Positions 9,244 to 18,612 are shown, numbered from the stretch's first letter. The stretch is 64,000 bases of DNA from Drouetiella sp036703255 (GCA_036703255.1 DATNPL010000227.1:1-64000), one strand, 5' to 3'. The notes: generated by a model from the sequence alone, not told the origin. A program made the numbers and translations.

Positions 9244-10122
9244 ATGGACACGATCGCATCGCCGCTGATTCAAGAGTCTTCATTTCAGCAAGCCAAAAAG
9301 CGCTTCCTTAAGTCGATTTCAGGTAGAGTCGGGCTGATACTGACGATCGCCATTGTCCTTTTGGCGCTGCTGGCTCCCGTTTTGCGGCCTTTCGATCCGG
9401 CAACGGCTCGCGATTTTGCGGCGCGGCTACAGCCGCCTAGTCTGGCTCATTGGTTTGGCACCGATGGTCTAGGGCGCGACATGCTGAGTTTGGTATGGTA
9501 CGGAATTCGGGTATCGCTGTTAGTCAGCCTTGTATCGGTCATCCTGGGGCTGCTGATCGGCACGTTTTTCGGCCTGATTGCCGGATATTTCAGGGGCTGG
9601 CTGGAGCGTGTGATTGGCTGGATGACCGATATTTTGCTGGCTTTTCCCTCTATTTTGCTGGCGATCGCCATCGCAACCGTGATTGGAGCCAGCCTGCAAA
9701 GCGTCATGATTGCCGTGGGGGTCGTAGAAATTCCCAAATTCATTCGCCTGACGCGCAGCATGGTGCTGTCGCTGCGAGAGCAGGGATTTGTTCAGACGGT
9801 GCGTGCCTTTGGCGCGAAGCCGGGACGAATTATTTTTAACCATATTCTGCCCTCTAGCCTTGCGCCGATCGTGGTGCAGTCTACTTTGTCGATCGGGACG
9901 GCCACCCTTGAGGCGGCAGGGCTAGGATTCTTGGGACTGGGGGCAAAGCCGCCTACGCCTGAGTTAGGCACAATGCTGTCCGATTCTTTTACGAACGGCT
10001 ATGCGCTCTCAGCACCTTGGACTATTTTGATGCCGGGTTTAATGATCACGCTGATTGTGCTGGCCTTTAATCTTCTGGGAGATGGCCTGCGCGATAGCCT
10101 TGACCCCAGAGGCAATCGTTAA
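9244..10122 (+). CDS. ABC transporter permease, OppC/DppC type
   Basis: This inner-membrane permease belongs to the peptide/nickel class. The N-terminal OppC_N segment has one transmembrane helix (about residues 30-50), followed by the HWFGTDGLGRDMLS motif typical of DppC/OppC. A binding-protein-dependent permease domain with five more helices follows. The EAA-like loop reads VRAFGAKPGRIIFNHILPSS, and the segment after it, GLGFLGLGAKPPTPELG, is diagnostic for this group. The rest of such a transporter (second permease, ATPases, substrate-binding protein) is not nearby, so the other subunits must lie elsewhere. The substrate cannot be told from this subunit. Confidence 0.93.
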   Translation: MDTIASPLIQESSFQQAKKRFLKSISGRVGLILTIAIVLLALLAPVLRPFDPATARDFAARLQPPSLAHWFGTDGLGRDMLSLVWYGIRVSLLVSLVSVILGLLIGTFFGLIAGYFRGWLERVIGWMTDILLAFPSILLAIAIATVIGASLQSVMIAVGVVEIPKFIRLTRSMVLSLREQGFVQTVRAFGAKPGRIIFNHILPSSLAPIVVQSTLSIGTATLEAAGLGFLGLGAKPPTPELGTMLSDSFTNGYALSAPWTILMPGLMITLIVLAFNLLGDGLRDSLDPRGNR

Positions 10123-10335
10123 CGAGAAAAATAGGCGCTTGCCCGAGGCGCTTCGCCCAAATGAGGTATTGGGGGGTAAATAGGTTAAAGATGTCTCATC
10201 TATTACATCAGGGATGCGATTAACTACGGAATCCCTCGCCGTTTATCTATGCGATCGATAGGAAGTCTTGAGGATTTCGAGAGCTTTATAAACAAACGTC
10301 AAGATTCCTTTTAATTTATAAATCTTTGCAGAGAT

Positions 10336-10369
10336 TGTCCCTGTTTTAGGGGGGTTGCGATCAGGGACA
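10336..10369. repeat. 8-bp inverted repeat upstream of psaA
   Basis: TGTCCCTG at 10336-10343 is repeated inverted as CAGGGACA at 10362-10369, with an 18-base loop that includes a run of six G. It could be the terminator of the upstream permease gene or a regulatory hairpin. There is no T-run directly after it. Confidence 0.45.
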
Positions 10370-10507
10370 TCAAATATGTCAATTTGTAAAAATTATTCCA
10401 TACTGTCCATTTTATTTGCTGATGCATGAGCGTGAAAAGCAGACGGATAAAGGATTTGCATTTTGAATTATTGTAAACCTGCGTGAAATTCGATCGGATT
10501 CCAGCCC

Positions 10508-10513
10508 TATAAT
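10508..10513 (+). promoter_or_regulatory. Candidate psaA promoter -10 element
   Basis: TATAAT is a perfect sigma-70-type -10 sequence 274 bp before the psaA start, with no good -35 hexamer 17 bp upstream. About 30 bp upstream, the minus strand reads TTTACAAT (10470-10477). This matches one half of the HLR1 element bound by RpaB, a known regulator of psaAB in cyanobacteria. The second half-site matches at only about five of eight positions. A start site near 10520 would give a leader of about 265 nt. Confidence 0.4.
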
Positions 10514-10786
10514 GCTCGTCAGTACCTCCCCAAGTCGTTAACGTTGTTCTGAACAATCTTGGAGTTAATCTGAGGCTGTGAAGAGGCGGCTAACCGCAAA
10601 TCGTTTTTTCGAGAGCTAGGGTAGGCTTCAGACTGATCGACGCTCCCCCCTGAGTTTGAAGCTTGCTTGGTAAATCGCTATCATCTGATGCGCTATTTAG
10701 AAAAACGCTGCGGGTTCAGACGCTAAAACTAGGCGACTTGGGTATGGAATTTATCTCGTCCTTGTCTAGAGAGAGGAGAGTCTCGA

Positions 10787-13054
10787 ATGACAACTACCCC
10801 ACGGGGGCAGTCGGAAAAGGTAAAAGTTGTGGTTGATAGAGATCCGGTACCTACTTCTTTTGAGAAGTGGTCACAGCCCGGTCACTTCGATCGCACGCTA
10901 GCTAAAGGTCCGAAAACAACGACCTGGATCTGGAACCTTCACGCTGATGCCCACGATTTTGATAGCCATACCAGTGATCTAGAAGACATATCCCGTAAGA
11001 TTTTCAGCGCTCACTTCGGTCATTTGGCCGTTGTGTTTGTCTGGCTCAGCGGCATGTATTTTCATGGCGCTAAATTTTCAAACTATGAATCTTGGCTGGC
11101 TGATCCCCTGAGCATTAAACCTAGTGCTCAAGTGGTTTGGCCGATCGTTGGTCAAGAAATTTTGAATGCAGATGTAGGCGGCGGCTTCCACGGAATTCAG
11201 ATTACCTCTGGGTTGTTTCAACTGTGGCGAGCTTCCGGGTTCACCAATACTTATCAGCTTTACTGCACCGCGATTGGCGGTCTAGTGATGGCAGGTTTGA
11301 TGCTGTTTGCTGGCTGGTTCCACTACCACAAGGCTGCTCCAAAACTGGAGTGGTTCCAGAACGTGGAATCGATGATGAACCACCACTTGGCTGGATTGCT
11401 AGGTCTGGGGTGTCTCGGTTGGGCAGGGCATCAAATCCATGTTTCACTACCCATTAACAAGCTGCTGGATGCGGGCGTTGCCATTAAGGACATTCCGCTG
11501 CCGCATGAGTTTATTCTCAATCCCAGCTTGATGACCGATCTTTATCCCAGTGTTGATTGGGGTATCCCCAGCGGCGTGATTCCCTTCTTCACTTTGAATT
11601 GGGGCGCGTATGCTGACTTCCTTACCTTTAAGGGTGGCTTGAATCCGGTAACGGGTGGTCTGTGGCTCTCTGATACGGCGCATCACCATTTGGCTTTGGC
11701 GGTGCTGTTTATCATTGCGGGTCATATGTACCGCACAAACTGGGGCATCGGCCACAGCATGAAGCAGATCCTCGAAGCGCACAAAGGGCCGTTTACGGGC
11801 GAAGGTCACAAGGGTCTCTACGAAATCTTGACGACCTCCTGGCATGCTCAGCTAGCCATTAACTTGGCGCTGCTTGGCTCAGTCACGATCATCGTGGCTC
11901 AGCACATGTACTCCATGCCGCCCTATCCTTACCTAGCTACTGATTACCCCACCCAGCTCTCGCTGTACACCCACCACATGTGGATTGGCGGCTTCTTGGT
12001 TGTGGGTGCGGCAGCTCACGGTGCGATCTTCATGGTGCGGGATTACGATCCGGCTCAAAACGTCAACAACTTGCTCGATCGCGTTCTGCGTCAGCGAGAT
12101 GCGTTGATTTCTCACCTCAACTGGGTTTGTATCTTCCTCGGCTTCCATAGCTTTGGTCTATACATTCACAACGACACAATGAGTGCTTTGGGTCGCCCCC
12201 AAGATATGTTCTCGGATACGGCGATTCAGCTTCAGCCTGTGTTTGCTCAGTGGATTCAAAACCTCCATACTCTGGCTCCAGGCGCGACGGCTCCCAATGC
12301 GATCGCTCCTGCTAGCTATGCCTTTGGTGGCGGTGTGGTGGCTGTAGGCGGTAAGGTTGCCATGATGCCGATTGCCCTGGGCACGGCAGATTTCATGGTT
12401 CACCATATCCATGCCTTCACGATTCACGTTACGGTACTGATTTTGCTGAAGGGTGTGCTGTATGCTCGTAGCTCTCGTCTGATTCCAGACAAGGCTAACT
12501 TGGGCTTCCGCTTCCCTTGCGATGGTCCCGGTCGGGGCGGCACCTGCCAGGTTTCTGGTTGGGATCACGTCTTCCTGGGTCTGTTCTGGATGTACAATGC
12601 CATCTCGATTGTGATTTTCCACTTCAGCTGGAAGATGCAGTCGGATGTGTGGGGTACGGTTGGCTCTGACGGCACGGTGACGCACATTACGGGCGGTAAC
12701 TTTGCTCAAAGCGCTATCACAATTAACGGCTGGCTGCGTGACTTCCTCTGGGCACAGGCTGCTCAAGTGATCGGCTCTTATGGGTCTGCACTTTCGGCAT
12801 ATGGTCTGATGTTCTTGGGCGCACATTTCGTCTGGGCGTTTAGCCTGATGTTCTTGTTCAGCGGTCGGGGCTATTGGCAAGAGCTGATTGAATCGATCGT
12901 TTGGGCACATAGCAAGCTAAAAGTGGCTCCTGCTATTCAACCCCGTGCTCTGAGCATCACTCAGGGTCGTGCTGTGGGGGTTGCCCACTTCTTGCTTGGA
13001 GGAATTGCGACCACCTGGGCGTTCTTCCTGGCTCGGATTATTGCAGTAGGCTAG
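10787..13054 (+). CDS. psaA: Photosystem I P700 chlorophyll a apoprotein A1
   Basis: PsaA is one half of the photosystem I reaction-centre heterodimer in the thylakoid membrane. It binds P700, most of the core chlorophylls and, with PsaB, the F_X iron-sulfur cluster. The sequence has many membrane helices rich in histidine ligands (HHHLALAVLF, MNHHLAGLLG). It also has the F_X loop FPCDGPGRGGTCQVSGWDH, with the two cysteine ligands. The length of 755 residues is standard. A purine-rich ribosome-binding site, GAGAGGAG, lies just before the ATG. psaB follows 123 bp downstream, and the pair is almost certainly one transcript. Confidence 0.99.
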   Translation: MTTTPRGQSEKVKVVVDRDPVPTSFEKWSQPGHFDRTLAKGPKTTTWIWNLHADAHDFDSHTSDLEDISRKIFSAHFGHLAVVFVWLSGMYFHGAKFSNYESWLADPLSIKPSAQVVWPIVGQEILNADVGGGFHGIQITSGLFQLWRASGFTNTYQLYCTAIGGLVMAGLMLFAGWFHYHKAAPKLEWFQNVESMMNHHLAGLLGLGCLGWAGHQIHVSLPINKLLDAGVAIKDIPLPHEFILNPSLMTDLYPSVDWGIPSGVIPFFTLNWGAYADFLTFKGGLNPVTGGLWLSDTAHHHLALAVLFIIAGHMYRTNWGIGHSMKQILEAHKGPFTGEGHKGLYEILTTSWHAQLAINLALLGSVTIIVAQHMYSMPPYPYLATDYPTQLSLYTHHMWIGGFLVVGAAAHGAIFMVRDYDPAQNVNNLLDRVLRQRDALISHLNWVCIFLGFHSFGLYIHNDTMSALGRPQDMFSDTAIQLQPVFAQWIQNLHTLAPGATAPNAIAPASYAFGGGVVAVGGKVAMMPIALGTADFMVHHIHAFTIHVTVLILLKGVLYARSSRLIPDKANLGFRFPCDGPGRGGTCQVSGWDHVFLGLFWMYNAISIVIFHFSWKMQSDVWGTVGSDGTVTHITGGNFAQSAITINGWLRDFLWAQAAQVIGSYGSALSAYGLMFLGAHFVWAFSLMFLFSGRGYWQELIESIVWAHSKLKVAPAIQPRALSITQGRAVGVAHFLLGGIATTWAFFLARIIAVG

Positions 13055-13177
13055 CGTTGGTTTAGCGCTGATTTTCTCTCTAGATTGTGTGGGCATGGGT
13101 CTGCCTGTGCCCCTTATTCAACTCCAAGAGAGAAGCGGCGAGAAGCGATCGCTAATTGAGAACTTCAATTAGGACTT

Positions 13178-15406
13178 ATGGCAACAAAATTCCCAAAATT
13201 TAGCCAGGATTTGGCTCAGGATCCGACCACGCGTCGGATCTGGTATGGGATTGCCACGGCTCACGACTTTGAAAGCCACGATGGCATGACGGAAGAGAAT
13301 CTTTACCAAAAGATTTTCGCTTCCCACTTTGGTCATCTGGCAATCATCTTCCTGTGGACTTCCGGCAACCTATTCCACGTCGCCTGGCAAGGTAACTTTG
13401 AACAGTGGATTAAAGACCCGCTAAACGTTCGTCCGATCGCCCATGCGATCTGGGATCCTCATTTCGGTCAAGCGGCGGTAGATGCCTTCACCCGTGCAGG
13501 TGCTTCTAGCCCCGTCAACATTGCTTACTCTGGTGTTTACCACTGGTGGTATACCCAGGGCATGCGAACCAATGCTGACCTGTACCAAGGCTCCATCTTC
13601 TTACTGTTCTTGGCAGCAGTCATGCTGTTTGCGGGCTGGCTACACCTTCAGCCCAAGTTCCGTCCCAGCCTGTCCTGGTTCAAGAACGCTGAGTCTCGCC
13701 TCAATCACCACTTGGCTGGTTTGTTTGGCGTTAGCTCTTTGGCTTGGACGGGGCACATGGTTCACGTTGCCATTCCCGAATCTCGGGGTGTGCATGTGGG
13801 CTGGGATAACTTCCTGTCTGTGAAGCCTCACCCTGCTGGTTTGATGCCTTTCTTTACGGGCAACTGGGGTGTCTATGCAGAAAACCCAGATGCGGCAGGT
13901 CACATCTTTGGTACCTCTCAGGGTGCCGGAACTGCAATCCTCACTTTCTTGGGTGGTTTCCATCCTCAAACTGAGTCGCTGTGGTTGACGGATATTGCGC
14001 ATCACCATCTGGCGATCGCGGTACTGTTCATCATTGCGGGTCATATGTACCGTACCAACTTTGGTATTGGTCACAGCATCAAAGAGATGTTGGACTCTAA
14101 GAAAGGTCTGCTAAGCGGCAAGAGTGAAGGTCAGTTCAACCTGCCTCACCAAGGCTTGTATGACACGATGAACAACTCGCTGCACTTCCAGCTGGCATTT
14201 GCGCTCGCAGCTTTGGGCGTAATTACTTCGCTGGTGGCACAGCACATGTACGCCATGCCTCCTTACGCTTTCATAGCGCGGGATTACACCACTCAGGCGG
14301 CGCTTTACACCCATCACCAGTACATTGCTGGTTTCATCATGGTGGGGGCGTTTGCTCACGGCGCGATTTTCTTGGTGCGGGATTACGATCCGGCTCAGAA
14401 CAAGGGCAACGTGCTCGATCGCGTTCTAAACCACAAAGAAGCCATCATCTCTCACTTGAGCTGGGTTTCTTTGTTCCTCGGCTTCCACACCTTAGGTATC
14501 TACGTCCACAACGACGTGATGCAAGCCTTTGGGACACCTGAGAAGCAAATCTTGATTGAGCCTGTGTTCGCACAGTTCATCCAGGCTTCTCATGGCAAGC
14601 TGCTGTACGGCTTTGATACATTGCTCTCAAACCCTGACAGCATTGCTTCGACGGCTTGGCCAAATCACGGCAACGTGTGGCTGGCTGGCTGGTTAGATGC
14701 CATTAACAGCGGCAAGAACTCCTTGTTCTTGACCATTGGACCTGGCGATTTCTTGGTTCACCATGCAATTGCTCTGGGACTGCACACCACCACTCTGATC
14801 CTGGTCAAGGGTGCGTTGGATGCTCGTGGTTCTAAGCTGATGCCCGATAAGAAAGACTTTGGCTATGCCTTCCCTTGCGATGGCCCCGGTCGTGGCGGTA
14901 CTTGCGATATCTCAGCTTGGGATTCGTTCTACCTTGCCATGTTCTGGATGCTGAACACCTTGGGCTGGGTCACTTTCTACTGGCATTGGAAGCACCTGGC
15001 AATCTGGAGCGGCAACGTGGCTCAGTTCAATGAGTCTTCAGTGACGATCATGGGCTGGCTGCGGGATTATCTCTGGCTCAACTCTTCACAGTTGATCAAC
15101 GGGTATAACCCCTACGGCATGAATAACCTGGCGGTTTGGGCTTGGATGTTCCTCTTTGGACACCTGGTTTGGGCAACGGGCTTCATGTTCCTGATCTCCT
15201 GGAGAGGCTACTGGCAAGAGTTGATCGAGACGATTGTTTGGGCACATGAGCGCACGCCTCTAGCAAACTTGGTTCGCTGGAAGGACAAGCCTGTTGCACT
15301 GTCGATCGTTCAAGCGCGTGTGGTTGGTCTAGCTCACTTCACAATTGGCTATGTCTTAACCTATGCAGCCTTCTTGATTGCTTCAACAGCAAGTCGATAC
15401 GGTTGA
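13178..15406 (+). CDS. psaB: Photosystem I P700 chlorophyll a apoprotein A2
   Basis: PsaB is the second half of the photosystem I heterodimer. The start MATKFPKFSQDLAQDPTTRR is typical. The F_X loop FPCDGPGRGGTCDISAWDS supplies the other two cysteine ligands, and multiple transmembrane helices carry the antenna histidines. The 742 residues are close to the usual length. The gene lies downstream of psaA in the conserved psaA-psaB order and is followed by a strong intrinsic terminator. Confidence 0.99.
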   Translation: MATKFPKFSQDLAQDPTTRRIWYGIATAHDFESHDGMTEENLYQKIFASHFGHLAIIFLWTSGNLFHVAWQGNFEQWIKDPLNVRPIAHAIWDPHFGQAAVDAFTRAGASSPVNIAYSGVYHWWYTQGMRTNADLYQGSIFLLFLAAVMLFAGWLHLQPKFRPSLSWFKNAESRLNHHLAGLFGVSSLAWTGHMVHVAIPESRGVHVGWDNFLSVKPHPAGLMPFFTGNWGVYAENPDAAGHIFGTSQGAGTAILTFLGGFHPQTESLWLTDIAHHHLAIAVLFIIAGHMYRTNFGIGHSIKEMLDSKKGLLSGKSEGQFNLPHQGLYDTMNNSLHFQLAFALAALGVITSLVAQHMYAMPPYAFIARDYTTQAALYTHHQYIAGFIMVGAFAHGAIFLVRDYDPAQNKGNVLDRVLNHKEAIISHLSWVSLFLGFHTLGIYVHNDVMQAFGTPEKQILIEPVFAQFIQASHGKLLYGFDTLLSNPDSIASTAWPNHGNVWLAGWLDAINSGKNSLFLTIGPGDFLVHHAIALGLHTTTLILVKGALDARGSKLMPDKKDFGYAFPCDGPGRGGTCDISAWDSFYLAMFWMLNTLGWVTFYWHWKHLAIWSGNVAQFNESSVTIMGWLRDYLWLNSSQLINGYNPYGMNNLAVWAWMFLFGHLVWATGFMFLISWRGYWQELIETIVWAHERTPLANLVRWKDKPVALSIVQARVVGLAHFTIGYVLTYAAFLIASTASRYG

Positions 15407-15429
15407 TCTGCGTTAGATAGGTAATTCAA

Positions 15430-15460
15430 ATCCCCTGCACCTCTGCGGGGGATTTTTTTA
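15430..15460 (+). terminator. Rho-independent terminator of psaAB
   Basis: ATCCCC at 15430-15435 pairs with GGGGAT at 15448-15453, and a run of seven T follows. It sits 24 bp after the psaB stop, as expected for the end of the psaAB transcript. Confidence 0.9.
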
Positions 15461-15845
15461 TAGGGCTACGCTAAGACTTGATAGCGATTGCCACTTTGCT
15501 GAAAACATTTTGGATACTGAACCTTGGTACCCTGCAAAATAGCCTCTTGCGTGAAACGGGGGACGCCCTTAAAAAAGTATTCATGCAAACGTTCTACGTT
15601 CTAACGCCCGAGCTACAGCCACCCAGCCCAGTAGATATCTTTTGCAAGGCTGACAAATATAGCAGACTCACAAAAGAGATAGCTGACCTCAGAGCTGTAA
15701 CGCAAAGGAAAATCTTGTATGCCCTCCACGCACCGACAAAAATGTCCTACGCTAGCTACCCATATCAAAGATTCCTTTGAACTCGGTATGGCGATCGGTT
15801 CAAAGGAATCTTGGGTTGTATTAAGCTCGTGATCTTGAGGGATGT
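15461..15845. other. Intergenic region between convergent psaB and RTX gene
   Basis: This is the gap between two convergent genes. It contains the long hairpin at 15768-15812. A 100-codon frame at 15478-15780 starting with TTG has no recognisable domain or ribosome-binding site, and I do not treat it as a gene. Confidence 0.5.
15768..15812. repeat. Perfect 15-bp inverted repeat (hairpin)
   Basis: The arm at 15768-15782 (AAGATTCCTTTGAAC) is repeated exactly inverted at 15798-15812, with a 15-base loop. It lies 34 bp beyond the stop of the minus-strand RTX gene, so it probably forms the 3' end of that mRNA, although no T-run follows in that direction. Confidence 0.75.
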
Positions 15846-16997
15846 TTAGATAAATTTGAAGTCGGCGGAGAGCTTCACATTGGTCGAGTCTTGAACAATA
15901 CCGATCCGATCTCTGTTGCCAAGAGCATCCGTATAGTAGATTTCGGTGTCTTTAGCGCTAGAGCCAATACCGCCCACCGAAGTGTACTTCAGATCGTATT
16001 TATTGATGTTGCCCTTGACCTCGATCCAATCATTAACTTGGTTCCAGTCTTGGATGACGGCATAGCCATCTCCAGTCTCAAAATAGGAGACACCCCAGGA
16101 GCCACCCAATACAAAGTAATCACTTCCTGAACCACCCGTTAGCTTGTCAAACTGTGAGGCATTGCTTAAGGTCGTGCCATACCCATTGAGGCGATCGTTG
16201 CCATCTCCCCCAACAAGGCGATCGTTACCCAATCCGCCAATGAGGCTATCGTTGCCGCTGCCACCGCTCAGGGTGTCGTTGCCGCTACCGGATACAATTT
16301 GATTACTTGCACTACTACCAATAACGTTATCGTTACCGGAGCCAGTGATAATCGACTCAAAGTTGAGAATCTGTTCGTTATAAAAACCGGGGAAGGATGC
16401 AACGCCTGTTGCAAGGTTGTAGGTGCCGCCACCACTCCAATAACTGTAATCGACGGTATCTACGCCTGCACCCCCATCCATATAGTCTTGGCCACCTGCG
16501 CCGCTGACGGTGTCGTTACCATAGCCCGCTTCAATGCGGTTATTGCTTTCATTACCGACAATATTGTCGTTACCCGCTCCCGTAACAATCGATTCAAAGT
16601 TGAGAATCTGTTCGTTATAAAAACCAGGGAAGGACGCAACGCCTGTTGCAAGATTATAGGTGCCACCACCACTCCAGTAGCTGTAATCAACAGTATCTAC
16701 GCCTGCACCCCCATCCATGTAATCTTGGCCACCGCCCCCGTTGATTGTGTCATCACCTTGTTCGCCTAAAATTCGATCTTCGCCCTCTCCACCATAGAGA
16801 GCGTCGTTGCCATCATAACCATAGATTGAATCGTTGCCGTTGCCACCATAAACCGTGTCATTTCCTGTCCAGGCATCTACATAATCATTTCCTTCACCTG
16901 CGCTAACATAGTCATCGCCACTATTTGCATAGATGCTGTCATTAGCTGCTGTACCGGGAAGATAGTCGTTATAGATCGTTCCGTTAATAATAGCCAT
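15846..16997 (-). CDS. RTX-type calcium-binding repeat protein
   Basis: This 383-residue product is rich in GGxGNDxL-type nonapeptides (for example GGNGNDSIYGYDGNDALYGG), which fold into Ca2+-loaded parallel beta-rolls in hemolysin-type secreted proteins. The C-terminal third (about residues 270-383) is a non-repeat domain common in cyanobacterial RTX proteins and probably carries the type I secretion signal; there is no N-terminal signal peptide. Two 79-residue units in the middle are nearly identical. The start at ATG 16997 (MAIINGTIYND) is preferred over an upstream frame extension because AGGAA lies about eight bases before it. No secretion genes are nearby. A surface or extracellular role is inferred. 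Confidence 0.88.
   Translation of the reverse strand: MAIINGTIYNDYLPGTAANDSIYANSGDDYVSAGEGNDYVDAWTGNDTVYGGNGNDSIYGYDGNDALYGGEGEDRILGEQGDDTINGGGGQDYMDGGAGVDTVDYSYWSGGGTYNLATGVASFPGFYNEQILNFESIVTGAGNDNIVGNESNNRIEAGYGNDTVSGAGGQDYMDGGAGVDTVDYSYWSGGGTYNLATGVASFPGFYNEQILNFESIITGSGNDNVIGSSASNQIVSGSGNDTLSGGSGNDSLIGGLGNDRLVGGDGNDRLNGYGTTLSNASQFDKLTGGSGSDYFVLGGSWGVSYFETGDGYAVIQDWNQVNDWIEVKGNINKYDLKYTSVGGIGSSAKDTEIYYTDALGNRDRIGIVQDSTNVKLSADFKFI
16348..16744 (-). repeat. Tandem 237-bp internal duplication within the RTX gene
   Basis: The segments at about 16348-16507 and 16585-16744 match at roughly nine of ten bases, with an offset of exactly 237 bp (79 codons). They encode near-identical blocks containing DYMDGGAGVDTVDYSYW and FPGFYNEQILNFESI. 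Most differences are synonymous, which points to a fairly recent duplication under selection to keep the protein. Confidence 0.85.
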
Positions 16998-17144
16998 TGA
17001 AGTGTTCCTGAGTGCTTTGTTGGGTTGGTATCGGTTCAGTGCGTCTGTGCCTCTTGAACCGTTATGAACATATCTGGAGCACCGAGAGGAATTATGCAAA
17101 GGCATCGGAATTTGTGAACGCCAAGAGCAGTTAAAATAGTATGC

Positions 17145-17756
17145 ATGGACTATTCGATCGCCCTAGCAACCCTGAAGCAAGCCGACCCGATCTTGGGTGA
17201 GGTGATCGATCGCATTGGGGACTGTACCTTAGGTCAAGAGCCACGCCAGGGCGAGCTGCTGGATGCTTTGGCAGAGTCGATTATTTATCAACAGCTTTCG
17301 GGCAAGGCTGCTGCTGCCATTCACCGTCGTTTCTTGCTGCTTTATCCTGAACTCACGTTCCTGACCCCAGACGCGATTCTCAACACTTCAGACGAGGCAT
17401 TGCGGGGTGTCGGGCTGTCTCGTTCTAAGGTTTTGTACATCAAGGATTTAGCCCAGAGAATTCAGCTCGGCCTCCCGACCGTTGCTCAGCTCGAAGTCCT
17501 AAATGACGAAGAAATTATCCGTCTCTTAACGCAGGTGAAAGGCATCGGGCGCTGGACAGCGCAAATGCTGCTAATTTTTCGGATGCACCGTTGGGATGTA
17601 TTGCCTGTAGATGATTTGGGCATTCGTACCGCTATTCGCAACCTTTATCGCCTGGAAGATTTGCCCGATAAAAAAACGACTGAGCGGATTGGCCAAGCCT
17701 GGAAGCCCTACCAAACGATCGCCTCCTGGTATTTATGGCGGAGTCTCGATCCATAA
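17145..17756 (+). CDS. DNA-3-methyladenine glycosylase II (AlkA-like)
   Basis: This base-excision repair enzyme removes alkylated bases from DNA. It shows the HhH-GPD fold: the helix-hairpin-helix LTQVKGIGRWTAQMLLIF is at residues 128-145, followed by the conserved VLPVDDLG, whose second aspartate (D157) is the catalytic residue of the AlkA family. The FeS-cluster cysteines of the Nth/MutY group are absent. The 203-residue length corresponds to the catalytic core without the N-terminal AlkA domain, as in many bacterial AlkA-like proteins. The ATG at 17145 has no obvious ribosome-binding site; an ATG four bases upstream is out of frame. Confidence 0.92.
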   Translation: MDYSIALATLKQADPILGEVIDRIGDCTLGQEPRQGELLDALAESIIYQQLSGKAAAAIHRRFLLLYPELTFLTPDAILNTSDEALRGVGLSRSKVLYIKDLAQRIQLGLPTVAQLEVLNDEEIIRLLTQVKGIGRWTAQMLLIFRMHRWDVLPVDDLGIRTAIRNLYRLEDLPDKKTTERIGQAWKPYQTIASWYLWRSLDP

Positions 17757-17841
17757 AATTAACAACATCATTACAATTCGTTAAGGGGCATCTTTGTAAG
17801 AACACTTGCCCTTTTCGTAGCAGCCTTCCATAGAGCACAGC

Positions 17842-18612
17842 ATGTCTTCAAAGAACTGGTGGTCAAACCTTCTGTCGTCAACGCCTGTCCCTGCTTCTGG
17901 GGTGAAGCCTGAAGTAGGCTCAACGGGTGGCGCGTTGGTGCAAATCGAGCAGCTCAGCAAGCTGTATCAGGAAGGAGAAGTGCAACGTGCCGTTTTGCGG
18001 GACGTTGACCTGACGTTTCAGCCTGGAGAATTTGTGGTGCTGCTGGGGCATAGCGGCAGTGGCAAAAGCACTTTGCTGAACCTCATCAGCGGCATTGATC
18101 AGCCTTCTTCTGGGGTGATTCGGGTGAACGGCGTGGCGATTACCGCGTTGGATGAGCGATCGCGCACGCTGCTCCGACGCGACCAGATTGGCTTTGTGTT
18201 TCAGTTTTTTAATCTGATTCCAACGCTGACGGTTTTGGAAAATGTCACCCTGCCTCAAGAGCTAGCGGGTATCTCTTTTGCGGTAGCAGAGAAGACCGCG
18301 TTGGATCTGCTTAATCAGGTGGGCTTGGCCGATCGCGCCCTTACCTTTCCCGACAAGCTCTCTGGCGGACAGCAGCAGCGGGTGGCGATCGCGCGGGCGC
18401 TGGCTCACGACCCTCAGCTTGTCCTGGCCGATGAGCCGACGGGCAATCTGGATGAGGAGACGGGGCAAAAGGTTTTGAATATTCTCTTAAATCTGACGCG
18501 AAGCGCCAACAAGACGCTGATCATGGCTACCCACAATCCTGATATTGCCCGCAATGCCGATCGCATCTTGCGGGTACAGGACGGTCAGTTGGTGCCTGTG
18601 AACCTGCAATGA
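17842..18612 (+). CDS. ABC transporter ATP-binding protein, LolD/MacB/DevA type
   Basis: This cytoplasmic ATPase subunit has Walker A GHSGSGKST (residues 69-77), Q-loop, signature LSGGQQQRVAIARAL, Walker B LVLADEPTGNLD and an H-loop histidine (MATHNP). The ADEPTGNLD form and the 256-residue length fit the LolD/FtsE/MacB/DevA group, which works with MacB-type FtsX-like permeases in lipoprotein or glycolipid export. No permease or membrane-fusion protein is adjacent, so its partner lies elsewhere. It reads toward flv3 142 bp downstream, but a functional link is not implied. Confidence 0.9.
   Translation: MSSKNWWSNLLSSTPVPASGVKPEVGSTGGALVQIEQLSKLYQEGEVQRAVLRDVDLTFQPGEFVVLLGHSGSGKSTLLNLISGIDQPSSGVIRVNGVAITALDERSRTLLRRDQIGFVFQFFNLIPTLTVLENVTLPQELAGISFAVAEKTALDLLNQVGLADRALTFPDKLSGGQQQRVAIARALAHDPQLVLADEPTGNLDEETGQKVLNILLNLTRSANKTLIMATHNPDIARNADRILRVQDGQLVPVNLQ

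Larger units (their letters stand above)
10123..10786. other. psaA upstream region
   Basis: This long AT-rich gap precedes psaA. It contains an inverted repeat at 10336-10369, a TATAAT element at 10508-10513, and a long predicted untranslated leader with the purine-rich ribosome-binding site GAGAGGAG at 10771-10778. I see no credible gene; an 81-codon minus-strand frame at 10311-10556 looks like chance. Long regulated psaA leaders are common in cyanobacteria. Confidence 0.6.

Noticed and set aside
10311..10556. 81-codon minus-strand frame in the psaA upstream region
   Set aside because: It has no domain or start signal and covers the likely psaA promoter.
15478..15780. 100-codon frame with TTG start between psaB and the RTX gene
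   Set aside because: It has no ribosome-binding site or recognisable domain, its composition is unlike its neighbours, and it overlaps the long hairpin region.
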